In this document: positions 44,676 through 54,167 of the stretch, one piece after another
Layout of the letters: each line of letters opens with the position of its first letter
Numbering within the stretch: position 1 is the first letter of the stretch
Source of the DNA: Lachnospiraceae bacterium
Lineage (GTDB): Bacteria > Bacillota > Clostridia > Lachnospirales > Lachnospiraceae
Length of the DNA stretch: 64,000 bases
Direction of reading: 5' to 3'
Assembly: GCA_022781925.1 (NCBI GenBank)
Contig: JALESO010000002.1
Span: 21,085 to 85,084, forward strand
Position numbers and translations under genes: made by a program
Notes under the pieces: generated by a model
The model's input: only the letters and a program-made list of their open reading frames with translations
The model's database searches: none
What the model was told of the DNA's origin: nothing

Positions 44676-46010
44676 TTATGCAACTTTTTTCCGCCGTTTC
44701 AAGATTGTAAAGGCGATCAGACAGATAATCACCGAGGTCAGGGAACCTGCTGCCGTAGCCAGTCCCATCGGGAACAGCGTATTCGGGAACAGCTTGGATG
44801 TGAGATATACTCCCGGTACACGCACCAGCACGATGGCTGTGATATTGTGGATAAAGGACAGTTCCGATCTGCCGATCGCGCAGAAATAACCGCTGAAGCT
44901 GAAATGGATGCCTGCAAAAATACAATCCCAGATATACCCTCTGATGTACTGCGCGCCAAGCACAACCACCGCAGCATCTGCCGTAAACAAGCCAACCACC
45001 GGTGCAGCCGCAAACTGTATGATGATGGATATGATCACACCAAAAGTAACGGTAATCCCGATGGAATAATACAGCGTCCGCACCGCACGTTCCGGTTTTC
45101 CGGCTCCGATATTCTGCGCACCAAGGACAGATACCGCAGACAGCATGGAAGATGGCACAAGGAATAAGAAACTGATGATTTTTTCTACGATTCCTACTGC
45201 CGCCGCATCACTGAGTCCCCGTCGGTTTGCAATGATAGTAATGACGATAAACGCCACCTGGATCAGTCCGTCCTGCAGCGCAATCGGGAGACCGATACGC
45301 ACGATCTGACCGGTTGCGCTCCGCTGTGGGTGGAAATCCTGTCTGGACACGGAGATCCCCATCTTCTTTTTCAAAATCACTGTCAGGGCGATCACAACGC
45401 TGAGTGCCTGTGCCAGCGTGGTTCCCAGGGCAGCTCCCGCCGGTCCCAGATGCAATGCACCCATAAAAATATAATCAAAAGCAATGTTTGCCCCGCAGGC
45501 GATGGCAATAAAATACATCGGGCTTTTGGAATCACCCATGCCGCGGAAAATAGAGCTGATGACGTTATATGCCGTGATACACGGAATACCGATAAAGCAG
45601 ATGGTCAGATAGGATACGGTTCCCTCCACCGCTTCTGCCGGTGTGGACATCACCGACACGATCGGTCTCACCAGACACAGGAAAATTGCCATCATTGCCA
45701 CAGAAACAATGCAGAATAAGATCACTGTATTGCCAATGGTCCGTGAGATCTTCTGACTGTTCTTCGCTCCCACCGCCTGTCCGATGGTAACCGTCGTACC
45801 CATGGCAAGTCCAACAATCATAACCGTCAGCATATGCATGACCTGACTTCCTACCGATACCGCCGTGGTACTGGCGACACCGTCAAACTGTCCGACTATG
45901 AACAGATCCGCCATGCCATACAACGTCTGCAGAAAATAAGATAACAGATACGGAAGTGAAAAGAACATCAGATTTTTCAGCACACTTCCGGTTGTAAGAT
46001 TTCGTTCCAT
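44676..46010 (-). CDS. MATE-family efflux transporter
   Basis: Cation-coupled multidrug-type exporter, 444 residues from ATG 46010 (AGGAG SD eight bases upstream; the longer frame to 46034 begins upstream of that SD). About twelve hydrophobic segments in two similar halves. Typical MATE features: SVLKNLMFFSLPYLLSYFLQ at the N-terminus, ADLFIVGQFDG, TTVTIGQAVGAKN, and GLPIALQDGLIQVAF opening the second half. Monocistronic. Substrate unknown. Confidence 0.93.
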   Translation of the reverse strand: MERNLTTGSVLKNLMFFSLPYLLSYFLQTLYGMADLFIVGQFDGVASTTAVSVGSQVMHMLTVMIVGLAMGTTVTIGQAVGAKNSQKISRTIGNTVILFCIVSVAMMAIFLCLVRPIVSVMSTPAEAVEGTVSYLTICFIGIPCITAYNVISSIFRGMGDSKSPMYFIAIACGANIAFDYIFMGALHLGPAGAALGTTLAQALSVVIALTVILKKKMGISVSRQDFHPQRSATGQIVRIGLPIALQDGLIQVAFIVITIIANRRGLSDAAAVGIVEKIISFLFLVPSSMLSAVSVLGAQNIGAGKPERAVRTLYYSIGITVTFGVIISIIIQFAAAPVVGLFTADAAVVVLGAQYIRGYIWDCIFAGIHFSFSGYFCAIGRSELSFIHNITAIVLVRVPGVYLTSKLFPNTLFPMGLATAAGSLTSVIICLIAFTILKRRKKVA

Positions 46011-46021
46011 AAAAATTTCTC

Positions 46022-46062
46022 CTAGTAGTAACATCCTATATTTTATACAATCTACCTACTAG
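46022..46062. promoter_or_regulatory. Inverted CTAGTAG/CTACTAG pair in the MATE leader
   Basis: CTAGTAG (46022-46028) and CTACTAG (46056-46062) are exact inverted repeats 34 bp apart. The proximal copy touches the SD of the MATE gene and an AT-rich TATAAA lies between them. This may be an operator for a local repressor or an RNA hairpin; no regulator gene is adjacent. Confidence 0.35.
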
Positions 46063-46131
46063 TAAACCCCACAAATCAAAGAAAGTCAATGCTTTTTCCT
46101 TTCTCCCTGAGATTTCTTTTCATAAAAAGTT

Positions 46132-46168
46132 ACTGCGTGACATGCTCTTTTTACACATACCACGCAGT
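46132..46168 (-). terminator. Probable terminator after glgD
   Basis: ACTGCGTG (46132-46139) pairs with CACGCAGT (46161-46168). On the minus strand the stem is followed by AACTTTTTATG. It lies about 97 bp past the glgD stop. Confidence 0.55.
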
Positions 46169-46264
46169 TTCTTCATCCATTTTTACATTTTCATGTCCAA
46201 ATCCATTGGCTTACTCTTTTTAAATTTTTCTAACTAAAGCTTCTGATACAATTTCTATGATCGC

Positions 46265-47410
46265 TTATACGACCTGATGTTTTGCAATGTATACCGGGAA
46301 AGAATCCGCTCCCTTCAGTTCCCTTCCTGCTGTGATCACCGCATTTTTATCGGTGATGATGTACTCTGCCTTTACATCCGGTTCTACCACAGTATCCTGC
46401 ATCAGTACGCAGTTTTTCACAACCGCGCCTTTTCCGATCTTAACCCCACGGAAAAGGATACAGTTTTCTACGGTACCTTCAATGACACAGCCGTCTGCCG
46501 CCATTGTATTCTTTACAACGGCACCATCGATATATCGTGTCGGGTTATCATCACGCAGTTTTGTATAAATCTGTCCGCCCGCAAACAGACCTTCCAGGTT
46601 CTCATCCTCCAGCAATTTCAGATTCTCCTGAAAATAGCTCTTCATATCGCAGATACGGGAACAGTAGCCTTCATATTTGTGTCCGTAGATCTTTATCTCG
46701 TCCACTTCGTTTGCCAGAATATCACGTTCCAGATATACATTTCCGCGGATAAATGCATCGTCAATCAGATTGATCAGATACTCACGGTTGAAGCAGTAAA
46801 TGTTCATACCAAGGTTGTGTACCCTTTTTTCCTTTGTATTGATATGCCATTTGGTCACGCGGCCATTCTCATCAAAATCAAAGGTATAGTACATATCTTT
46901 CTTTGCATTCTCTGCCTTCAGGGAACCTTCCGGAATCTCTTCCACCGTGTATGCAACGGTTACATCCGCATCGTTTGCCTCATGGGTAGCAACCAGCTTT
47001 CTGAAGTCGAAGTTCACGGCAACATTCGTATCTGCCATGATGACATATTTTTCTTTCTGTTTTTTCAGATAATCCAGTGTATGCTCCAGTGCCTCAATAC
47101 GTCCGTCATACAGAACCATGCCTTTCTCCGCATATGGTGGCCAGATGGTCAGTCCGCCGTTCTTACGCACCAGATCCCACTCACGGCCAGAACCGAGGTG
47201 ATCCATCAGAGAATGATATTTCTCACGCACCAGTACAGATACGTTATTGATGCCGCTGTTTACCATGCTGGACAGAACAAAGTCGATCAGACGATAACGG
47301 CTTGCAAAAGGAATGGAGCCCATCAGTCGCTCATTGACCAGTTCCGGAACTAAAGAATCATAGTAATTCGGGAAAATAATTCCCAGTGCATTTATATTTG
47401 ACTTTACCAT
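46265..47410 (-). CDS. glgD: Glucose-1-phosphate adenylyltransferase-like subunit GlgD
   Basis: 381 residues. Nucleotidyltransferase fold with a C-terminal left-handed beta-helix (hexapeptide-like [27 protein letters not shown]). The glycine-rich G-G-x-G-x-R-L nucleotide loop of GlgC is replaced by [16 protein letters not shown], typical of the GlgD group, which in Geobacillus stimulates GlgC as a regulatory partner. It overlaps glgC by 7 bp and is translated from its own GAGGAAG SD. Confidence 0.95.
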   Translation of the reverse strand: MVKSNINALGIIFPNYYDSLVPELVNERLMGSIPFASRYRLIDFVLSSMVNSGINNVSVLVREKYHSLMDHLGSGREWDLVRKNGGLTIWPPYAEKGMVLYDGRIEALEHTLDYLKKQKEKYVIMADTNVAVNFDFRKLVATHEANDADVTVAYTVEEIPEGSLKAENAKKDMYYTFDFDENGRVTKWHINTKEKRVHNLGMNIYCFNREYLINLIDDAFIRGNVYLERDILANEVDEIKIYGHKYEGYCSRICDMKSYFQENLKLLEDENLEGLFAGGQIYTKLRDDNPTRYIDGAVVKNTMAADGCVIEGTVENCILFRGVKIGKGAVVKNCVLMQDTVVEPDVKAEYIITDKNAVITAGRELKGADSFPVYIAKHQVV

Positions 47411-48612
47411 TCTTCCTCACCATCCTTTACATTTTCTCGAACCATAGCATTAGAACCTACCGTTGCGCCATCGCCTACATACACACCAGGTCCGATGGTG
47501 GCAACTCCTTTGTCCTCGCCTTCTTTTACGACACCGACTTTTGCATTTTCGCCAATCACTGCGTTTTCACCAATGATACAGTGTTCTACCACTGCACCCG
47601 GTTTGATCACGGTACCTCCCATGACAACTGCATCTCTGACAACTGCACCCGGCGCCACTTTGACACCGGCAAACAGAACAGAATGTTCTACCTCGCCGTC
47701 AATCCGACATCCGTCTGTGATCATGGAGTTTTTGATCACTGCATCGCTGCCGATCTTGTGCCCTGTCATACCACTGTTGCGGCTGTAAATCTTCCAGTCT
47801 TCATCAAACAGATCGATACCACTGTTCTTCGGATCAAGAACCTCCATATTTGCTTCCCAGAGAGATGAAATCGTTCCAACATCTTTCCAGTAACCACTGA
47901 AATGATATGCATACATCTCCCTGCCGTCACGCAGCAGATTCGGGATAATATTGTTACCGAAATCATTTTCAGATTCCGGATCTTCCTCATCTTCCATCAG
48001 GTATTTGCGCAGGACATCCCAGTTAAATATGTAGATACCCATGGACGCCAGATTGGATTTCGGGTTCGCAGGTTTCTCCTGGAACTCTGTGATCTTGTCA
48101 TTTTCATCTGCCACCATCAGACCGAAACGGGATGCTTCCTCCCACGGCACTTCCATAACTGCTACGCTGAACTCAGCACCTTTCTGCTTATGGAACTCCA
48201 GGAAATCGCTGTAATCCTGTTTGCAGATCTGGTCACCGGATAAAATGATGACATATTTCGGATTGTACCGCTCAATGAATGGAATATTCTGGTAGATCGC
48301 ATTCGCCGTACCTTTGTACCAATCAGAACCGGATGCTTTCTGATATGGCGGAAGTACATGTACACCTCCATGCAGACGGTCAAGATCCCATGGTTGTCCA
48401 TTTCCGATGTATTCATTCAGAACTAATGGCTGGTACTGTGTCAGAATACCAACGGTATCAATACCGGAATTTATACAATTGGATAACGGAAAATCGATGA
48501 TACGGTATTTTCCGCCAAATGGAACTGCAGGTTTTGCCAGCTTCTGTGTCAATGCATACAGCCGTGAGCCCTGGCCACCGGCAAGCAGCATAGCAATAAT
48601 TTCTTTTTCCAC
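47404..48612 (-). CDS. glgC: Glucose-1-phosphate adenylyltransferase
   Basis: Makes ADP-glucose for glycogen synthesis, 402 residues. The N-terminal [20 protein letters not shown] is the nucleotide-binding signature, followed by [19 protein letters not shown], a [14 protein letters not shown] metal site (the family usually has SGDHIYKMDY, so His and Tyr are replaced by Gln and Cys here) and a C-terminal beta-helix. Start is GTG 48612 with an AAGGGGG SD seven bases upstream. Transcribed with glgD from a TTTAAA-17-TATAAT promoter. Confidence 0.96.
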   Translation of the reverse strand: MEKEIIAMLLAGGQGSRLYALTQKLAKPAVPFGGKYRIIDFPLSNCINSGIDTVGILTQYQPLVLNEYIGNGQPWDLDRLHGGVHVLPPYQKASGSDWYKGTANAIYQNIPFIERYNPKYVIILSGDQICKQDYSDFLEFHKQKGAEFSVAVMEVPWEEASRFGLMVADENDKITEFQEKPANPKSNLASMGIYIFNWDVLRKYLMEDEEDPESENDFGNNIIPNLLRDGREMYAYHFSGYWKDVGTISSLWEANMEVLDPKNSGIDLFDEDWKIYSRNSGMTGHKIGSDAVIKNSMITDGCRIDGEVEHSVLFAGVKVAPGAVVRDAVVMGGTVIKPGAVVEHCIIGENAVIGENAKVGVVKEGEDKGVATIGPGVYVGDGATVGSNAMVRENVKDGEEEW

Positions 48613-48680
48613 TTCATGTCCCCCTTGAACTTAGTATTTCTTCCCATAACATCCAGAATAGATGTCCGAGTAATGTCTAT

Positions 48681-48709
48681 ATTATACAACATATTTACCA
48701 GTTTTTAAA
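48681..48709 (-). promoter_or_regulatory. Promoter of glgC-glgD
   Basis: On the minus strand, TTTAAA (48704-48709), a 17-bp spacer and TATAAT (48681-48686). The leader to the GTG start is about 60 nt. Confidence 0.65.
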
Positions 48710-48851
48710 GTGTGTTTTGCGTTTTCATCGACATTTTTTACAATTTCTTCCAATTAATTTTACCTTTTTTCATAATTTTACACAAAATTGCAACAATTTT
48801 CTTGTATTTTATTCATATGGTAAAAATAGGTTTTACAAAGCGTAAAACGAC

Positions 48852-48886
48852 AGAAAGAACAACCGAATCTCTCAGCTGTTCTTTCT
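48852..48886 (-). terminator. Probable terminator after purA
   Basis: AGAAAGAACA (48852-48861) pairs perfectly with TGTTCTTTCT (48877-48886). It lies 74 bp past the purA stop; the following T-run on the minus strand is weak (GTCGTTTTA). The rest of the 347-bp gap between purA and glgC holds only the glgC promoter and AT-rich sequence. Confidence 0.55.
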
Positions 48887-48959
48887 ATATATATTACATT
48901 ACTTATTCTGTTTCCCGTCGGTTCCGAAAATCCCAAACTGCGGTACTGACCGATACCGA

Positions 48960-50234
48960 TTATCTGTAAATGATATCTTCTCTTCCCGGTCCGTTAGAAA
49001 CCATGGTAATCGGGAATCCGATCTGCTCTTCGATGAACTCTACATATTTGCGGCAGTTCTCTGGAAGATCTTCGTATTTCTTAATTCCGCGGATATCGCA
49101 TTTCCATCCCGGTAATTTCTTTAATACCGGTTTTGCTTTCTCCAGTTTTGCAGTGGTTGGGAACTCAGTTGTCACCTCACCGTCGATCTCGTAGCCTACG
49201 CATACCGGAATCTCATCCAGATATCCCAGTACATCCAGTACGGTAAATGCTACATCTGTGGTACCCTGAAGACGGCATCCGTATTTACTTGCCACACAGT
49301 CAAACCATCCCATACGTCTCGGTCTTCCTGTTGTTGCCCCAAACTCGCCGCCATCACCGCCGCGTCTTCTCAGTTCATCCGCTTCATCACCGAAAATCTC
49401 GCTGACAAATGCGCCTGCTCCTACTGCACTTGAGTATGCTTTGCAGACTGTGATGATCTTCTTGATCTCGTATGGCGGGATACCTGCACCGATTGCTCCA
49501 TATGCAGCCAGTGTGGAAGAAGATGTAACCATCGGATAAATTCCGTGATCCGGATCTTTTAATGTACCGAGCTGACCCTCTAACAGGATCTCTTTGCCCT
49601 CTTTGATCGCATTCCACAGATAAGTAGATACGTCACATACATACGGCTCTACCATCTCTTTGTACTGGTGCAGAGTCTCTAATAACTCATCCGGGTTCAG
49701 CAGAGGTTTGTGATACAGATGCTCGAGCAGAACGTTCTTTGTCTCGCATACGCGGACAACTTTCTCTTTTAAAAGCTCCTCATCGAATAACTCACTTACC
49801 TGAAAACCGATTTTTGCATATTTATCTGAGTAGAATGGTGCAATACCGGATTTTGTGGAACCGAATGATTTACCACCCAGACGCTCTTCTTCGTACTGAT
49901 CGAATAACACATGATACTGCATAACCATCTGTGCACGGTCAGATACAAGAATCTTTGGCATTGGTACACCTTTTGCCACGATGTCCTGGATTTCCTTGAA
50001 CAGTACCGGAATATTTAATGCAACACCGTTACCGATGATGCTTGTTGTATGTCCATAAAAACATCCTGACGGAAGTGTATGAAGTGCAAATTTACCATAA
50101 TTGTTCACGATGGTATGGCCTGCATTTGCGCCACCCTGGAAACGAACAATAATATCTGCCTCTTTTGCCAACATGTCGGTGATTTTACCTTTTCCTTCAT
50201 CACCCCAGTTTGCTCCTACTACAGCTTTTACCAT
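48960..50234 (-). CDS. purA: Adenylosuccinate synthetase
   Basis: GTP-dependent first step from IMP to AMP, 424 residues from ATG 50234 (AAGGAGG SD about 11 bases upstream; a longer frame to 50258 starts before that SD). Motifs: GANWGDEGKGK (7-17, catalytic Asp12), GGANAGHTIV (His40), LPSGCF, QLGTLKDPDHGIYPMVTSS, and TTGRPRRMGWFD. Transcribed alone from a consensus-like promoter; its short leader contains a terminator-like hairpin. Confidence 0.97.
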   Translation of the reverse strand: MVKAVVGANWGDEGKGKITDMLAKEADIIVRFQGGANAGHTIVNNYGKFALHTLPSGCFYGHTTSIIGNGVALNIPVLFKEIQDIVAKGVPMPKILVSDRAQMVMQYHVLFDQYEEERLGGKSFGSTKSGIAPFYSDKYAKIGFQVSELFDEELLKEKVVRVCETKNVLLEHLYHKPLLNPDELLETLHQYKEMVEPYVCDVSTYLWNAIKEGKEILLEGQLGTLKDPDHGIYPMVTSSSTLAAYGAIGAGIPPYEIKKIITVCKAYSSAVGAGAFVSEIFGDEADELRRRGGDGGEFGATTGRPRRMGWFDCVASKYGCRLQGTTDVAFTVLDVLGYLDEIPVCVGYEIDGEVTTEFPTTAKLEKAKPVLKKLPGWKCDIRGIKKYEDLPENCRKYVEFIEEQIGFPITMVSNGPGREDIIYR

Positions 50235-50261
50235 AATTACAGATTCCTCCTTCGGCATTAT

Positions 50262-50288
50262 AAAAGACAGGTGTAAAACCTGTCTTTT
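50262..50288 (-). other. Terminator-like hairpin in the purA leader
   Basis: AAAAGACAGG and CCTGTCTTTT form a perfect 10-bp stem with a 7-base loop, downstream of the purA promoter and about 20 bases upstream of its SD. It could attenuate purA, or it may simply end read-through from the thioesterase gene. Confidence 0.6.
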
Positions 50289-50310
50289 TTATTTTCCGTT
50301 TTACTTTATG

Positions 50311-50339
50311 ATTATACACGATAATATACAAGATGTAAA
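50311..50339 (-). promoter_or_regulatory. Promoter of purA
   Basis: On the minus strand, TTTACA (50334-50339), a 17-bp spacer and TATAAT (50311-50316). Confidence 0.75.
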
Positions 50340-50454
50340 ATCTTTTTTCTAATATATCGTCCTTATCCATAAGTGAAACTTATAAATATCTCTTTTTTTA
50401 CCGGATTTATCTACTCATCCGTTGCAATCCTGTATAAATATACACTTTATCTGA

Positions 50455-50874
50455 CTATTTTATAAAATCCTCTGCATTGATCTTGTCCAGATAAAAGTAC
50501 GTCATGGTGGCTTTTGCGATCTCACGGTCATTCTCATCGGTGATCATCACATCATACACACACATCTTTTTGCCGATCTTGATCTCACGAGACTCTCCGA
50601 TCAGCTTTTTGCAGTTCATGGCCGGACGCAGATAATTGATATTGCCGGACACAGTGGTCACATATCTGCCGCGGCTGGTAGCTGCTGCTCCGCCTACGGT
50701 ATCCACCAGGGTAAACAGTACCCCGCCGTGTGTGGAACCGATGGGATTGGCATGACGCTCATCCAGTACGATCTCGCCCTTCGCATACCCTTCCCGGAGT
50801 TCTACTGTCTGGATCCCGGTATGCTTGATATATCCCATGTTTCGGATCTCTTTTAACTTCTCGTAATCCACCAT
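50455..50874 (-). CDS. PaaI-type hotdog-fold thioesterase
   Basis: 139 residues, soluble, single hotdog domain. The signature NPIGSTHGGVLFTLVDTVGG (about 43-62) contains the HGG motif, and TVSGNINYLRPA and ATMTYFYLD are the usual core strands. Substrate (an acyl-CoA or acyl carrier) is not predictable. Its ATG overlaps the stop of the DegV gene by one base (TAATG), so the two are translationally coupled. Confidence 0.9.
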   Translation of the reverse strand: MVDYEKLKEIRNMGYIKHTGIQTVELREGYAKGEIVLDERHANPIGSTHGGVLFTLVDTVGGAAATSRGRYVTTVSGNINYLRPAMNCKKLIGESREIKIGKKMCVYDVMITDENDREIAKATMTYFYLDKINAEDFIK

Positions 50875-51746
50875 TATGCATCTACCTCGATTGCTTTTGT
50901 GGCAGTCACTGCCAGGGCTCCCGGTCCGATATGGCAGGCAATGCTCAGGGAAAGCGGATTCAGCACGATCTCATGGTTCGGAAATGCTTCCTGTACTTCT
51001 TTTTTGAACTCTTCCGCTGCTTCCCGATCATGGGTATAAGCCATGGAAATATGCACGCCGGTACCGTCAGCAGAACCAAAACGACGCTCACAGTCATCCT
51101 TGATCTGTTTAATCATGATGTTTTTCGCCTGTTTTACCGTTCTTGCTTTTGCAAAGGCATCCAGCTTCTCACCCTGGATCTGCAGAACCGGTTTTAACTT
51201 CAGCAGTGTACCAAGGGCTGCTGCCGCCGGTGTGATACGTCCGCCTTTTTTCAGATAATATAACGTATCCAGCATGATATAGATACTGGACTCCATCTTG
51301 TTCTCCATCAGCTTGTCATAGATCTCCTGACCGGATTTTCCTGCTGTCGCAAGCTCCATGGCATCCATCACAGACTGGCGCTGTGTCACGGAAATACGCT
51401 GATTGTCCACGACAAATACCTTGCCGTCATAATCCTGTGCCAGCATGCTCGCTGTGGAACAGGTACTGGAAAGTCCGCTGGACATCGGAATGTGCACGAT
51501 CTCATCGTACTCCTCCAGCAGCTCGTCCCAAAGTTCTGTAAAATTTGTTAAAACAGGGGTGGATGTATGGATATCCGCACCTTCTGTCAATCTCTCATAA
51601 AACTGTTCCTGGGTCAGATCAATGTCCTCCAGAAGCATTTCTTCATTAATATAAAACGGCATCGGCATGACGCGAATTCCAAGTTCTTTTGCCTGTGCCT
51701 GAGTAATTCCACTGTTACTGTCTGTCACAATCGCTACTTTACTCAA
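50874..51746 (-). CDS. DegV-family fatty-acid-binding protein
   Basis: 290 residues. VAIVTDSNSGIT opens the protein; TSTPVLTNF (about 62-70) and SSGLSSTCSTA (about 94-104) line the fatty-acid pocket of the family, which in Gram-positive bacteria (FakB) presents fatty acids to the FakA kinase. KKGGRITP follows in the C-terminal domain. Start is TTG 51746, nine bases after a GGAGG SD; no ATG fits. Coupling to a thioesterase gene fits a role in acyl-chain handling. Confidence 0.93.
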   Translation of the reverse strand: MSKVAIVTDSNSGITQAQAKELGIRVMPMPFYINEEMLLEDIDLTQEQFYERLTEGADIHTSTPVLTNFTELWDELLEEYDEIVHIPMSSGLSSTCSTASMLAQDYDGKVFVVDNQRISVTQRQSVMDAMELATAGKSGQEIYDKLMENKMESSIYIMLDTLYYLKKGGRITPAAAALGTLLKLKPVLQIQGEKLDAFAKARTVKQAKNIMIKQIKDDCERRFGSADGTGVHISMAYTHDREAAEEFKKEVQEAFPNHEIVLNPLSLSIACHIGPGALAVTATKAIEVDA

Positions 51747-51846
51747 ATTTTCATTCCTCCGTTTTTTCTCTCTTAACTCTCACACATATTTTTCATCAGT
51801 ACAACAAATAGTAACATACCACCGAAAAAAAAACAACCGTTCGCAT

Positions 51847-51899
51847 AAAAAAGAGTTTTAAACGGCTCAGATATTCCAAAATCCGTTCAAAACTCTTTT
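51847..51899 (-). terminator. Terminator after the DUF6506 gene
   Basis: AAAAGAGTTTT-A-AACGG pairs with CCGTT-C-AAAACTCTTTT, a stem of about 16 bp with a single mismatch. Lies 31 bp past the stop on the minus strand and is flanked by T-runs either way. Confidence 0.88.
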
Positions 51900-51930
51900 C
51901 TGTCTCAATTATTATCTTTTCATACTGTTC

Positions 51931-52233
51931 CTACTGGAATAACTCGTCTCCGCTCTTGAAGCCGAAAGCCGGATGATAATCAAATTTTACCGCTCCTACC
52001 GGGATCTCCGGTCCAACTGCCTTCTTAATCCGTGCGATTCCTTCATTACCGAAACCTGCACACAACTCAATGGCGCCGCATCCGTTTGCAACCAGTTCCT
52101 TTGCTGCTGCCTCTGCCTGATCATACGTGGAGCATCCTACCACATGTAAGGTAAGTGTCTCGGAAGGGATCACTGCCTTCTGCTCCTGCGGGTTCTGTCC
52201 TGGTGCTACATAAATAAAAGCTGCATTAATCAT
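51931..52233 (-). CDS. DUF6506 family protein
   Basis: 100 residues, soluble. INAAFIYVAPGQNP at the start, HVVGCSTYDQAEAAAKELV in the middle, then AIELCAGFGNEGIARIKKA and a C-terminal HPAFGFKSGDELF. This matches the DUF6506 pattern as I know it; the family has no established function. Start ATG 52233 follows a GAGGAG SD. Monocistronic. Confidence 0.82.
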   Translation of the reverse strand: MINAAFIYVAPGQNPQEQKAVIPSETLTLHVVGCSTYDQAEAAAKELVANGCGAIELCAGFGNEGIARIKKAVGPEIPVGAVKFDYHPAFGFKSGDELFQ

Positions 52234-52380
52234 GATGTTTCTCCTCTCTCATGCTTCTTCTGAACCATTCCGTGCTTTCTGCAAAACTATATGTACTCTG
52301 CATTTTCCCGGAACAGTTTTATTTTAATACCGGCATCAGAACTTGTAAAGTCCTTCCCCGCCTGGATTTCACACAATTTT

Positions 52381-54000
52381 TTATTTCTGTGCATTCCGGC
52401 AGATTTCCTGCAGGTTCAGTCCATACCGTGCCGCAATATCTCTGGCATAGCTGAGACCATCCGGTGTCGTCCTGCTGATGCGGTAGCTGCGCACACCGCC
52501 TTCCACATCTTCCATCTGTGCTACCAGATTATCAATTTTTCCCCGATTTCCCGGATACGCATTGTACTCCGCCACCTTCATCGGCAGATCATGGATGTGG
52601 GTCACGAAGAGGCCGCAGCAGCCGATGACGCCGATACCGGTCAACACTTCCGATGCGATATAGCCAGCCTCCAGCCCGCTGGTACTGGAAAAAGATTCAT
52701 CCATCAGAAGCATGTCCGTCTCTGACAGCTGACTCAAAATCTCACTCAGCCGTGCACACTCACTCTCCAGCCGGCCTTTGCCATAATTATTTTCATCCGA
52801 AACCGGAAAATGTGTAAAAATCCCGGTCACCGGACTCATTTTCGCCTGATGCGCCGGTACAAACAGCCCAAGCTGGCACAACGCCTGCGCCATTCCCACG
52901 GAGTAGGCAAAAATAGACTTGCCACCGTGGTTCGGTCCTGTCACCAGATAAAACCGTCCCTTTTCATCCAGCACAAACTCATTGGAAACCACTGTTTTCT
53001 CCACACCCCGCATTGCCAGCATCGGATTGTACACCTGTTTTAACTCACATACTTTCTCCTCCACCGGGCAGATCTGCGGACGGCACATCTCAAATCCACG
53101 CTCCCGCATATCCAGAATAAATTTCACCCCTGCCGTCAAAAAACGGATATCATCCAGCAGTGCCGCAAACATCGCTGTGTTTGCTTTGTAATAGTTCTGG
53201 ATCAACGGTTCAAAGGAACGCAGCGGCTTTTCAAAGATCGTCTGCAATGCACTGCCAATGGTATAGTTCAGTGCCTTCTGCTCCTCCCCGTGCAGTCCCT
53301 TTTGCAGCGGATACAGCGGTGTCATCATCACCTGCCGGTCATTCAGCCGGTGTTTCATCAGTTTGTCTATGATGCTTCCCGCCGAGAACTCCTTCTCATT
53401 GACAGAAATGATCCCCGCTTCCTTTGGACGCAGATTGTCATCCAGATTGATGCCGATGGTCACGCTCTTCAGGTATCCGAAGTTTTTGCCGGTTGCCGCC
53501 ATCTCCCGCTTCAGATTCTGATATTCCTCACTGTGGGACACCTCATATACAAGTGCCCGGAACCGTTTCATTCCCTCCGACTGAATATCCGAAGCCGCAT
53601 CCTGCTCCAGTTTTGCAAATGCATCCGAAAACAGATCCACCAGTTCCTCATACATTTCCAGATAACGCACGGCACTCAGCGCTGAATCCACGGAAAAATC
53701 ACTACTCAGCACTTTGCGCAGATCCGTGACATTCTGGATCTCTGACACCGACTGACAGAATGCATCATAGAGCGCCGGATGTTCCACCAGATCTTCCACG
53801 ATCGCCTGCCGGTACTGCAGCACCTTCGGATCCGTTGAAAAAAACTTTTCCAACGTCAGATCCGAATACCCCCGATAACGGTCATTTTGCAAGACCACCA
53901 TATCATCAATCTGCAGCGCCTGGATAAAATCAAATGTCTTCATCCGTACTTCCTGTGCCGGATCATACTCCGGCGGATATAAAAACCGAAACCCTGTCAT
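52381..54000 (-). CDS. MutS-like ATPase of unknown role
   Basis: 539 residues from ATG 54000; a start eight codons upstream (54024) overlaps the GGGAGG SD. It lacks the mismatch-recognition N-terminal domains of MutS. The N-terminal two thirds are helical (MutS III/lever-like). The ATPase domain starts near residue 340: Walker A YLVTGPNHGGKS, with His-Gly where MutS usually has Met-Gly, then a segment with ECARLSEILSQL, Walker B TDMLLMDESFSS and the signature-like SSTSGLEAGY and LFVTHIHDL. Such proteins are found widely in Clostridia. Not a classical mismatch-repair gene. Confidence 0.88.
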   Translation of the reverse strand: MTGFRFLYPPEYDPAQEVRMKTFDFIQALQIDDMVVLQNDRYRGYSDLTLEKFFSTDPKVLQYRQAIVEDLVEHPALYDAFCQSVSEIQNVTDLRKVLSSDFSVDSALSAVRYLEMYEELVDLFSDAFAKLEQDAASDIQSEGMKRFRALVYEVSHSEEYQNLKREMAATGKNFGYLKSVTIGINLDDNLRPKEAGIISVNEKEFSAGSIIDKLMKHRLNDRQVMMTPLYPLQKGLHGEEQKALNYTIGSALQTIFEKPLRSFEPLIQNYYKANTAMFAALLDDIRFLTAGVKFILDMRERGFEMCRPQICPVEEKVCELKQVYNPMLAMRGVEKTVVSNEFVLDEKGRFYLVTGPNHGGKSIFAYSVGMAQALCQLGLFVPAHQAKMSPVTGIFTHFPVSDENNYGKGRLESECARLSEILSQLSETDMLLMDESFSSTSGLEAGYIASEVLTGIGVIGCCGLFVTHIHDLPMKVAEYNAYPGNRGKIDNLVAQMEDVEGGVRSYRISRTTPDGLSYARDIAARYGLNLQEICRNAQK

Positions 54001-54036
54001 TTCCTGTCTGTCCTCCCAAATCATCTATTTTACCGT

Positions 54037-54150
54037 CTCTTCTGTCCGACATTATCTGACGGACTTTACTTTCATCTCTTCTGTCTGATATCATCTGACT
54101 GACTTTACGTTCCTCTTATCTTCTGTCCTGCCTGACATCACTTGGCAGTT
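54037..54150. repeat. 39-bp imperfect tandem repeat between vanZ-like and mutS-like genes
   Basis: Two units starting at 54037 and 54076 share CTCTTCTGTC...ATCTGAC...GACTTTAC, with a degenerate third unit from 54115. Each can form a small hairpin with a different stem: GTCCG/CGGAC, GTCTG/CTGAC and CTGCC/GGCAG. The preserved pairing despite changed sequence suggests the structures matter. Confidence 0.6.
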
Positions 54151-54167
54151 ACGCAGCTTTTTCCTCG

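Noticed and set aside
46277..47353. 358-codon plus-strand open frame opposite glgD
   Set aside because: Antisense shadow of a well-defined gene; Cys/His/Ile-rich translation with no domain and no SD.
48712..48969. Plus-strand 85-residue frame in the purA-glgC gap
   Set aside because: Covers the purA terminator hairpin and AT-rich sequence; no SD or motif.
50235..50454. Possible purine riboswitch before purA
   Set aside because: The leader from the mapped-by-eye promoter is about 75 nt and shows only one hairpin, not a three-way aptamer.
52381..54000. Mismatch-repair MutS
   Set aside because: The mismatch-recognition domains are absent; only the lever-like and ATPase regions are present.
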